Shown here piece by piece: positions 1-5,331 of a stretch of DNA of 5,618 bases. The position numbers and the translations under genes were made by a program. The notes beneath the pieces were generated by a model that was not told where the DNA came from, made no database searches, and was given only the letters and a program-made list of their open reading frames with translations. The DNA is from DATIXD01 sp035518875 (GTDB taxonomy: Bacteria; Pseudomonadota; Gammaproteobacteria; Methylococcales; Methylococcaceae). The stretch spans positions 1 through 5,618 of the forward strand of contig DATIXD010000347.1 in NCBI GenBank assembly GCA_035518875.1, read 5' to 3'. Position 1 is the stretch's first letter, and every line of letters starts with the position of its first letter.

Positions 1-144
1 GGTTAGATGTACGTCATGAATACCGCACCAACGTTCGTGGGGGCTGTTATTTGGCTAGATGTGCTGGTCTGTTCACTGTATTGTGCAAACTGGACGTGGA
101 TAAATATAGCTAATTTTGCTGAATCTGAATTAGAAACGCTAATA
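1..144 (+). promoter_or_regulatory. AT-rich upstream region of the truncated argP-like gene
   Basis: This stretch precedes the argP-like fragment and, from about 100 to 147, is clearly more AT-rich than the rest of the window. It contains TAAATATAGC (101-110) and ATT-N6-AAT at 113-124, a dyad compatible with a LysR-type target; neither is a strong match to a consensus. In many proteobacteria argP/lysG-type regulators are divergent from a lysE/argO exporter gene. On the minus strand an ATG at 17-15 reads Met-Thr-Tyr-Ile and then hits a stop (TAA, 5-3). That resembles the start of some LysE-type proteins but is far too short to call. A reading frame open from position 7 runs into the regulator, but its first 45 codons look non-coding. 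Confidence 0.3.
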
Positions 145-300
145 TTGGATTGCGCTCTTCTCGAGGCCTTGTTGGCTGTCAGTCGCCTCGGCTCGTTCGA
201 CCGCGCCGCCCGTAATCTAAACGTCGCGCCGTCAGCAGTCTCGCAGCACATCAAGCTGCTGGAAGAGCGCGTGGGCGCAGTGCTCGTTCATCGAGGTTGA
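145..300 (+). pseudogene. N-terminal fragment of an ArgP/IciA-like LysR-family regulator
   Basis: The frame from 145 encodes about 51 residues beginning LDCALLEALLAV and ending GAVLVHRG, followed by TGA at 298-300. It contains the LysR winged helix-turn-helix: the scaffold LLEALLAVSRLGSFDRAA, the recognition part VAPSAVSQHIKLLEERVG, then the start of the wing (VLVHRG). The pattern is that of ArgP (LysG/IciA), the lysine/arginine-responsive activator of amino-acid exporter genes. A full protein is about 300 residues, so the linker and the whole effector domain are missing. Family members usually start Met-Leu-Asp; here the codon before TTG-GAT is ATA (142-144), so the original ATG may have been lost and TTG at 145 is the only native-position start. 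No good Shine-Dalgarno precedes it. Similarity stops at about 295, where unrelated sequence begins. This is a dead remnant; even if translated, it would be a DNA-binding domain without a dimerisation region. Confidence 0.75.
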
Positions 301-380
301 AATCCTCAATGACCGATCATTGGCAGCTGATGTGAACGGGTACTATCGGCCACTAAGAGGCAGCCCTTTCAAGGTCTTGA

Positions 381-491
381 TCAAGATGTCCCGCCTTTAG
401 CGCGTTTAAGCAGGCGAGCGGTACTGTGATGGGCACGGGCTACCGCGCCTTCGACATACGGAGCAGGTTTGCGGGTTTTGGGGCCGCGCGT
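381..491 (-). pseudogene. Unidentified C-terminal gene fragment cut by the IS6 element
   Basis: On the minus strand an open frame enters from the IS6 left end at 491 and runs to TGA at 383-381, giving about 36 residues. The sequence begins TRGPKTRKPAPYVEG and ends LLKRAKGGTS; it is rich in Lys/Arg and has a codon pattern consistent with real coding DNA. Further upstream the frame continues only through IS sequence, so the natural gene, if there was one, lost its 5' part where the element sits. I do not recognise the family. A plus-strand frame (296-400, ending GSPFKVLIKMSRL and then TAG) overlaps it by 20 bases and is equally anonymous. At most one of the two is likely to be genuine. Confidence 0.3.
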
Positions 492-1339
492 GGGTTTTGT
501 CGCATTAACGCGGTCAAGTAAAATCCGCCGACGACAACGCATGACAAGCATGATGACAAAGACGAAGACGCCATGCAAGACGCTGCCCGCTGGCATTGGC
601 AAGGTACTGAAGCACTGAAGCGGCTGCACTACCCGCTGGACGTGATCCTGCTGTGCGTCCGGTGGTACGTGGCGTACTCACTGAGCCTACGAAACCTCGA
701 AGAAATGATGGCCGAGCGGGGTATCGAGGTGGACCATTCGAGCGTGCACCGGTGGGTTATCAAGCTGCTGCCGGTGTTTGAAAAAGCATTCCGCAAACGC
801 AAACGGCCTGTCGGCAAGAAGCTGGCGCGTCGATGAGACCTATGTCAAGGTCAAAGGCCATTGGAAATACTTGTACCGTGCCGTGGACAAGGCGGGCAAC
901 ACGGTGGATTTCCTGCTGCGCGCCCATCGGGACAAGGCCGCGGCGCGCCGCTACTTCGAGAAGGCGATTGAACATAACGGCGAGCCCGAGACAATCACCG
1001 TGGACAGGAGCGGCGCCAATCTGGCTGCGCTTGAAGCGCTCAATGCCGAGCGTTTAACGCCGATCAAGGTCCGGCAAAACAAATACCTAAACAACGTCGT
1101 CGAGCAGGATCACCGTGCCATCAAACGCATCATCAAACCGATGATGGGGTTCAAGGATTTCCGCTGTGCGCGCATCATCCTGTCTGGCATTGAGATCGCA
1201 CACATGATCCGCAAGGGGCAGATGTGTGACGATGGCGTCGCCTCGACTGCAGCCGAACAATTCTATTCTGTCGTGATGTAAGCAATCCTCTTCATTTCAG
1301 GAGCCTGATCGTCGCATCGTCCTTAACGCGACACAACCC
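492..1339 (+). mobile_element. IS6-family insertion sequence, copy 1, both ends present
   Basis: An element of about 848 bp, a normal size for the IS6 family. The left end at 492 reads GGGTTTTGTCGCATTAAC. The right end, read inward from 1339 on the minus strand, is GGGTTGTGTCGCGTTAAG; the two agree at 15 of 18 positions. IS6 ends usually begin GG, so the true tips may be 493 and 1338. The only gene inside is the frameshifted transposase. IS6 transposition is replicative and makes 8-bp target duplications. Here the flanks are CCGCGCGT (484-491) and ATTTACCT (1340-1347), which do not match, so the copy arose by cointegrate formation or adjacent deletion/recombination rather than as a simple recent insertion. 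The right end lies 27 bp beyond the chaC stop codon. Confidence 0.8.
573..1281 (+). pseudogene. IS6-family DDE transposase, copy 1, one-base frameshift
   Basis: Two overlapping frames together make one full-length IS6 transposase of about 236 residues. The first (573-836) holds the N-terminal helix-turn-helix region, from LKRLHYPLDVILLCVRWYVA through VDHSSVHRW to KRPVGK, and then ends at TGA (834-836). The second frame carries the catalytic core. The DDE residues are all present: Asp at 832-834 (WRVDETY), Asp at 1003-1005 (TVDRSGAN) and Glu at 1102-1104 (VVEQDHRAIKR). The C-terminus AAEQFYSVVM is typical and complete (TAA 1279-1281). Against copy 2, which reads GKSWRMDET here, an extra A at about 818-820 (GGCAAGAAGC) explains the break. 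IS6 transposases are normally single-frame and there is no slippery heptamer, so I read this as inactivation rather than programmed frameshifting. The ATG at 573 has only a weak ribosome site. Confidence 0.85.
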
Positions 1340-1366
1340 ATTTACCTATCGGTGATCGCGAGGCAT

Positions 1367-2092
1367 CTACAGTTTTTTCATCGCAATCAATCGCTGAGCG
1401 ACAAGCCGCTGCAAGCGCCAAAGATTGGCGTCCCGGATGCCAAGGCGTTCAAGGTGGTCAACCGTCTGCATGAGGTACTCGGCACCCGATCCCCAGTGAC
1501 CGACCGCCTTGCACAGCACTCCCGCGATCTCCTCGTCCGTCAATCCGGTAACAAAGTTGCGGCCTCTACGATCGGCAGCAAATACAATCGCGCGCACAGC
1601 GGTTTGCCCTGCTTTCGCCGTTACCCATCGTGGCGGACTGGTAGGCGGCTTGACGGTCATCTCCCGTCGCCACAGCTTGCGAAGGTCCTCAAGGACCTGG
1701 TTTCCAGCGACTCGATACAGAGCGCCACGGCAACTGCCACCTGGAACGAGCGACATCATCAATCCCGGTTGTTCGGGAGTACCCCGAAAGCGCGTCAGTC
1801 GAATGCAGAATGCGCGGTGCCATCCATGCAAAACCGCTGCCACCTGCTCTGCAACTTCGAAGGGCCGGTTCCACAGCAACGAACCATAGGCAAACACCCA
1901 GACGTCCTCTCCTTGCCACGCACCAGCCTGGAGTAACGCCTGCAGCGATGCCTCGTAATCGTCCTCGGTGTGGACGATGACGCCAGGGGCTGGCCCGCTG
2001 TCTTCCACCTTACACGCGATCAGTGCTGCCAACTCGGGTGTCAGACGCGGGGAAACCAGGCGCTGGCGATGCGTCGCGGAGTCGTCGTTCAT
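1367..2092 (-). CDS. chaC: ChaC-type glutathione-specific gamma-glutamylcyclotransferase
   Basis: This 241-residue protein belongs to the ChaC branch of gamma-glutamylcyclotransferases, cytosolic enzymes that split glutathione into 5-oxoproline and Cys-Gly. After a ~60-residue N-terminal helical part, the fold opens with WVFAYGSLLWN (65-75), the glycine-rich substrate loop. Then come GWHRAFCIRLTRFRGT (90-105), ALYRV (124-128), and LWRREM (140-145), in which Glu144 is the expected catalytic base. The C-terminal GSGAEYL (201-207) matches the conserved G-x-N/G-A-x-YL segment. Length and motif order match E. coli ChaC (about 230 residues). After LWRREM the sequence reads TVKPPTSPPRW rather than the E. 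coli-type TG-x-Y-x-PTW, so it represents a variant subgroup. The start is supported by GAGGGAG at 2105-2099, six bases before ATG. The gene directly follows the decayed NTF2-like gene (stop 2098-2096) and ends 27 bp from the IS6 copy 1 right end. It has no internal break and is probably functional. Confidence 0.9.
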   Translation of the reverse strand: MNDDSATHRQRLVSPRLTPELAALIACKVEDSGPAPGVIVHTEDDYEASLQALLQAGAWQGEDVWVFAYGSLLWNRPFEVAEQVAAVLHGWHRAFCIRLTRFRGTPEQPGLMMSLVPGGSCRGALYRVAGNQVLEDLRKLWRREMTVKPPTSPPRWVTAKAGQTAVRAIVFAADRRGRNFVTGLTDEEIAGVLCKAVGHWGSGAEYLMQTVDHLERLGIRDANLWRLQRLVAQRLIAMKKL

Positions 2093-2095
2093 CTG

Positions 2096-2403
2096 CTACT
2101 CCCTCGGTGGACATGCGATGTCCGGCATCGTCAAATCCGACTGTGAGCAATCGGTTGCGCGGTGCTTACTCTGATTATCCCAATTCCCCAGCAGTTCAGC
2201 CTTGTAGCGCTCCGGTATTTCGCGCTGCGGGCTCTCATCGTCCCAAACCATGGCACTAATTCTCCATCCATCCGGTGTGAAAATGAACCGGGTCGATATC
2301 ATGCCGGTGCATGGAACGGCTTTCCATTCAAAATGCCGGACTTTGCATACGTGCTGAAGCGATGCGCGATCGCAGCGGACGCAGTCCGTTCGCGTTTGGC
2401 CAT
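2096..2403 (-). pseudogene. Decayed NTF2/SnoaL-like protein, 3' part with frameshift
   Basis: Two minus-strand frames join into the C-terminal part of a small NTF2-like (SnoaL/DUF4440-type) alpha+beta protein. The first, open from ATG at 2403, reads through AIAHRFSTYAKSG to LNGKPFHAP and then meets a stop. The second begins at ATG 2302 as MISTRFIFTPDGWRISAM, continues with VWDDE and ends at TAG (2098-2096). The family pattern is an RFS-Y-KSG-LNGKPF stretch followed by GM-x-(3)-F-x-R/F-TPDGWRISA-x-WDDE, so the pieces belong together. One base is missing near 2303-2306 (codons for Pro-Gly-Met). The usual N-terminal ~60 residues are not recognisable upstream. The last ~38 residues after WDDE extend past the usual family end and read almost up to chaC. 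Such proteins are small cupped-barrel folds, often of unknown substrate. An alternative is that only the 68-residue piece from 2302 is translated. Confidence 0.55.
2099..2105 (-). promoter_or_regulatory. Shine-Dalgarno of chaC inside the preceding reading frame
   Basis: On the minus strand GAGGGAG lies six bases upstream of the chaC ATG (2092-2090). It falls within the last codons of the upstream NTF2-like frame, which stops three bases before the ATG. This tight spacing suggests the two genes were once translated as a coupled pair on one transcript. It also fixes the chaC start. Confidence 0.7.
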
Positions 2404-2605
2404 CTACCTGTCATTTGCCAGCACTCGGCGATGGGCAATCGAACGGTGGCTTCGCCTGGATACCGGGCCTACCCCCGACCACCTTGCTTGTGGCTAGATA
2501 AGCGCGACACATGCCAGATTGGACGACTTCCCTGCCTGCTGTCGATTCACAGCGACCTCCTATGTTGAAATCCTATCGAGAGTGGATCCTTTGCTGAGGT
2601 TCAGA
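2404..2605. other. Region without a supportable gene
   Basis: I see no convincing gene here. On the minus strand a strong ribosome site (AGGAGGT, 2561-2555) precedes a GTG at 2550-2548, but the frame ends after 18 codons. The distance from this GTG to the end of the NTF2-like remnant (about 150 codons) is a normal length for that family. It may therefore mark the old start of the same gene, the middle having decayed past recognition. None of the three minus-strand frames between 2550 and 2404 gives family-like sequence. Confidence 0.35.
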
Positions 2606-2630
2606 GCCCCGCCGTCTTTGTCGGCGGGGC
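2606..2630. terminator. GC-rich perfect hairpin, possible terminator
   Basis: GCCCCGCCG (2606-2614) pairs perfectly with CGGCGGGGC (2622-2630) across a seven-base loop (TCTTTGT). A stem of nine GC-rich pairs is very stable. There is no T-run on either side, so it is not a classical intrinsic terminator. It may be a factor-assisted terminator or a dispersed palindromic repeat. It separates the chaC/NTF2-like segment from the orphan promoter region to its right. Confidence 0.4.
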
Positions 2631-2641
2631 GTGTCATCGTT

Positions 2642-2663
2642 CCCCGCGGCGATGACCACGGGG
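2642..2663. repeat. Second imperfect GC-rich hairpin
   Basis: CCCCGCGG (2642-2649) can pair with CCACGGGG (2656-2663) with one mismatch across the loop CGATGA. It lies 11 bases from the perfect 2606-2630 hairpin, so the two form a tandem GC-rich stem pair, as seen in some dispersed intergenic repeats. No function can be read from it alone. Confidence 0.3.
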
Positions 2664-2768
2664 CGCCAGATGGCGACCCTCAAAAGTAAGCAAAGAATGA
2701 AGGCAGAACGCGCCAATGAACCAAATTCGGTGCGCGGATAACGACGAGGGAGCCGGTTGTTTTTCTAT

Positions 2769-2904
2769 TTAACGGTCAAAGAATAGACAACTTACAAAAT
2801 ACATACGGAGTCGAATCAGGCATTGTGTGGGGAATCGCACATTTGCGTACGAAACAACGAAGCCAACTATTTCACGAATATAGAAGTGCAGGAGGTAACC
2901 ATTG
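2769..2904 (+). promoter_or_regulatory. Possible orphan promoter, leader and ribosome site cut by IS6 copy 2
   Basis: In this AT-rich stretch TTAACG (2769-2774) and TACAAA (2793-2798), 18 bases apart, each match four of six sigma-70 consensus bases. About 95 bases further on is a near-perfect Shine-Dalgarno, AGGAGGT (2890-2896), followed five bases later by TTG (2902-2904). The frame from that TTG crosses into the IS6 left end at 2913 and soon stops. The arrangement looks like the 5' end of a gene whose body was replaced by the insertion. The Shine-Dalgarno is clear; the promoter boxes are only suggestive. Confidence 0.35.
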
Positions 2905-2912
2905 GATTTGAA

Positions 2913-3593
2913 GGTTCTGTCGCAACAAGACGGTCTGATATGCTGAGGTCATGAAAGCAGAGGCGACAGGGACGATGATCAACGGGATGAATGCAGCGCT
3001 CAGTCGGGTGTTCAAGCGCTTGCATTATCCGCTGGACGTGATGCTGCTGTGCGTGCGCTGGTACGTGGCTTACCCGCTGAGCCTGCGAAATCTCGAAGAG
3101 ATGATGTCGGAGCGCGGCATTTCGGTCGACCATTCAACCGTGCACCGGTGGGCTGAAATTGCTGCCTGTGATGGAGAAGCTTTTTCGGCGACGCAAGCGC
3201 CCGGTGGGCAAGAGCTGGCGCATGGACGAAACATACATCAAGATCAACGGCCAGTGGCGATACCTGTACCGGGCCGTGGACAAGGACGGCGCCACCGTCG
3301 ATTTCCTGTTGCGAGCCCACCGGGACAAGGTTGCGGCACGGCGGTACTTTGAGAAGGCAATCAGACAGAACGGCGAGCCCGGGACGGTAACCATCGACAA
3401 AAGCGGAGCCAACCTGGCGGCGCTCGAGAGCATCAACGCCGGCCGGGAGCAGCCGCCCATCAAGGTTCGTCAGGCGAAGTACCTGAACAACATCGTGGAG
3501 CAGGATCATCGGGCGATCAAACGGCGAACCCCACCCATGATGGGCTTCAAGGATTTCCGATGTGCTCGCATTCTGCTCGGCGGCATAGAGTTG
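2913..3593 (+). mobile_element. IS6-family insertion sequence, copy 2, right end lost
   Basis: The left end begins GGTTCTGTCGCAACAAGAC at 2913, a typical IS6 terminus that is similar but not identical to copy 1. Homology to IS6 transposase runs to about 3593 (GGIEL) and then stops abruptly, before the HM-x-x-KGQ and AAEQFYS segments and the right terminal repeat. Sequence from about 3594 belongs to a different context that leads into the IS110-family remnant. The element has the same orientation as copy 1. The two are diverged at many positions, so they are separate IS6 lineages rather than a recent duplication. Confidence 0.75.
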
Positions 3594-3701
3594 AATGATA
3601 TGAACGCGTCCCGCCTTGAAACGTTGGCAAACAAAGATCAAACCTTGCGCGCTGTCCGTATCAAAGTCAGAAAAACGGAGACATTATTGAGGTCCGCATA
3701 G
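2951..3701 (+). pseudogene. IS6-family DDE transposase, copy 2, frameshifted and 3'-truncated
   Basis: The N-terminal frame starts at ATG 2951 (GAGG two bases upstream; an in-frame ATG at 2975 is an alternative). It encodes FKRLHYPLDVMLLCVRWYVA through VDHSTVHRW. Just after that Trp (3149-3151) the frame is lost: the correct continuation LKLLPVMEK is one frame over, starting at CTG 3153. This fits a two-base deletion (copy 1 has one extra residue here) or a single inserted base. The second frame holds all three catalytic residues: Asp 3225-3227 (WRMDETY), Asp 3396-3398 (TIDKSGAN) and Glu 3498-3500 (IVEQDHRAIKR). After GGIEL at about 3593 the family sequence ends; the remaining ~35 residues, to TAG at 3699-3701, come from DNA outside the element. 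With a frameshift and no C-terminus it should be inactive. Confidence 0.8.
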
Positions 3702-3720
3702 GCATACCGGGAGATCCAGC
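3594..3720 (+). other. Junction segment between the IS6 remnant and the IS110-family remnant
   Basis: These ~127 bases separate the last recognisable IS6 codon from the IS110-type start codon. They are read as an anonymous C-terminal tail of the broken IS6 frame. They probably contain the 5' leader of the IS110-family element, because GGGAG (3709-3713) sits seven bases before its ATG. IS110 elements often lack clear terminal repeats, so the exact boundary cannot be placed by eye. Confidence 0.4.
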
Positions 3721-3933
3721 ATGAATCGCACAGTGGTGGGCGTGAATATCGCCAAAAAAGTTTTTCAGGTGCATTACATCGATCCAGCTACCGGCGAGAT
3801 TGTGAACAAGCCGATCAAGCGGGCGAAGTTCCTTGAATTCTTCGCGAACCGCGAGCCTTGTTCGATCGGGATGGAAGAGGATCCGGCGGTGCAGGCTGTT
3901 GACAAGGTTCGTGGTGTGGGGCTGCTACTGTAA
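3721..3933 (+). pseudogene. IS110-family transposase remnant with internal deletion
   Basis: A 70-residue frame with a good ribosome site. Residues 1-52 are the N-terminal RuvC-like (DEDD) part of an IS110 transposase: VVGVNIAKKVFQVHYID, then PIKRAKFLEFF and CSIGME. From residue 53 it reads DPAVQAVDKVRGVGLLL, which corresponds to the conserved pre-helix-hairpin motif of the C-terminal Transposase_20 domain and lies much further along in intact proteins (300-400 residues). An internal in-frame deletion has therefore joined the two domains, and the frame stops at 3931-3933 a few residues later. The first catalytic Asp (normally G-x-D-x-AK) is Asn9, while Glu52 of GME is kept. The copy cannot be active. 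It converges on the oxidoreductase gene, whose stop lies 33 bases downstream. Confidence 0.75.
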
Positions 3934-3966
3934 GTATTCGCTGAACGCAAATCACGCAGAGACAGT

Positions 3967-5331
3967 TCACGGGGACGGCACGATATTCTGATTGAGGCGG
4001 AAGAGGTTGGCAGGGTCGCAGCGGGCTTTCAGGCGAGCAAGCCTTTCATATTTGAGAGCGCCGTATGCAGCGGCAGCGATGGCGGTATCTCCCTGTTCGT
4101 TGACGTAGTTCGCCCATATTGTCGGGTCCGACAACCTCGCGGCAGCAGCCCGCCCCCATGCAATGCACCGTTCGTCGTCGACGGGATTGTCCCAGACCGG
4201 CTCGACGATCCAATAGTAGGCCGCTTGCCGCCCGGAGTAGGCGGTCGCATCCTCTGTCACATCCGCGACCGCGCCTCCAAGCTGCAAAACGTAAATCTCC
4301 GAATCTGCAGTTGGAGCCGCATCGACCTCCCCGAGCACCGCGTTGATCGCATTGCTCGTGATACTCTGCCAGAAACCGCCTTTGGCGTAATAACGCCTGG
4401 ACCAGGCGAAATGATCATCGTTGCTGCTTTGTAGGCGGACGAACGAAAACTGCTCGATGGTTCCCTCTGCTGCTTGCGCGAGCCGTCCAAACGGACCAAG
4501 CATAGCCTCTGTTCGAGACATATCGCCCACCCAGAGAGCCGTTACGTTCAAACCCGATGAGCTCAGAGTGAATGCGACGGAAAATTCGCGCGGTCGGGAT
4601 TGAGCAAGCTCGTCGAGGGTGCCGATCGCCTCTCGTGCGCGGCTGAACGGGTAATTCCATTGCCCGACCATCACCGGGCCAAGTCGGCAAACCCTGAAGC
4701 GGAAGCGGGTGACGACGCCGAAATTTCCACCGCCCCCGCGCAACCCCCAAAACAACTCCGGATCCGAATCCGTATCTACCCAATTTATCGCACCGTCCGC
4801 GGTTACGATCTCGACTCCCGCAAGGTGATCAATCGTCAGCCCGAACGCGCGGCTTAGTCGGCCCATGCCGCCGCCCAGTGTCAGCCCGGCAACGCCGGTA
4901 TGCGAGATCACGCCCGCCGGCACCACCTTACCTCTGCAAACAAGCGTCCGATCGAGGTCGCCCAACAGGGCTCCGCCGCCAACGTCTACCGTCCCGGCCC
5001 TTTCATCCATAATGACCGAATTGAGCCGTGAGAGGTCAAGCACGAGACCATCGTCACAGGTCGATAGGCCCGGTATGCTATGCCCTCCTCCTCGCACGGC
5101 CAGTAGGACATTACTCCGGGCTGCCGAGTCAATGGCCCTTCGGACATCATCGATGATCTCCGCCTGCAATATTGCAGCGGGCCGGCGGTCGGCCAGGCCA
5201 TTCCACACCCGCCGTGCCTTATCGTAGTCTGGGTGGTCGGGACCGATCACAGGTCCTCGACAGCCAGTCGATTCGAGCTTACTGAGCAACGTCGGAGAAG
5301 GCGTCAGGGAATTCCTGGATGATGTCGTCAT
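3967..5331 (-). CDS. FAD-linked oxidoreductase, berberine-bridge-enzyme-like (PCMH/BBE)
   Basis: This intact 454-residue protein has the usual length and layout of bacterial BBE-like flavoenzymes. The PCMH-type FAD-binding domain covers about residues 45-215. VRGGGHSIPG (79-88) gives His84, the expected site of the 8-alpha-histidyl FAD bond. CDDGLVLDLSRLN (92-104), GGGALLGDLD (118-127), TGVAGLTLGGGMGRLSR (145-161), TIDHL (166-170) and LFWGLRGGGGNFGVVT (193-208) follow in order. The substrate domain continues to the C-terminal BBE segment, ANYVNEQGD and then YGALKYERLARLK with DPANLFRLNQNI near 439-450. Bicovalent family members carry a second FAD-linking Cys between the Pro-Ala-Gly and the GGG-M/F-G motif; residues 138-150 contain none, so only the His link is predicted. 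There is no signal peptide, so it is probably cytosolic. Such enzymes oxidise sugars, alcohols or natural-product intermediates with O2 as acceptor; the substrate cannot be told here. GAGG (5340-5337) five bases before ATG supports the start. It stands alone between IS debris and the window end. Confidence 0.9.
   Translation of the reverse strand: MTTSSRNSLTPSPTLLSKLESTGCRGPVIGPDHPDYDKARRVWNGLADRRPAAILQAEIIDDVRRAIDSAARSNVLLAVRGGGHSIPGLSTCDDGLVLDLSRLNSVIMDERAGTVDVGGGALLGDLDRTLVCRGKVVPAGVISHTGVAGLTLGGGMGRLSRAFGLTIDHLAGVEIVTADGAINWVDTDSDPELFWGLRGGGGNFGVVTRFRFRVCRLGPVMVGQWNYPFSRAREAIGTLDELAQSRPREFSVAFTLSSSGLNVTALWVGDMSRTEAMLGPFGRLAQAAEGTIEQFSFVRLQSSNDDHFAWSRRYYAKGGFWQSITSNAINAVLGEVDAAPTADSEIYVLQLGGAVADVTEDATAYSGRQAAYYWIVEPVWDNPVDDERCIAWGRAAAARLSDPTIWANYVNEQGDTAIAAAAYGALKYERLARLKARCDPANLFRLNQNIVPSP

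Noticed and set aside
573..1281. Programmed frameshifting to make the IS6 transposase
   Set aside because: IS6 transposases are normally encoded in one frame, and no slippery heptamer or stimulatory structure is evident at the break.
484..1347. Target-site duplication flanking IS6 copy 1
   Set aside because: The 8-bp flanks CCGCGCGT and ATTTACCT do not match.
1352..1936. 194-codon plus-strand frame opposite chaC
   Set aside because: Its sequence has no recognisable domain, and the opposite strand encodes a motif-complete ChaC with a good ribosome site.
2162..2568. Plus-strand frames opposite the NTF2-like remnant
   Set aside because: They show no family resemblance, whereas the minus strand gives a clear NTF2-like pattern over part of the same region.
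3967..5331. Many open frames on the plus strand and in other minus frames across this gene
   Set aside because: They are shadows of a GC-rich 454-codon gene and show no family motifs; the minus-strand flavoenzyme explains the region fully.
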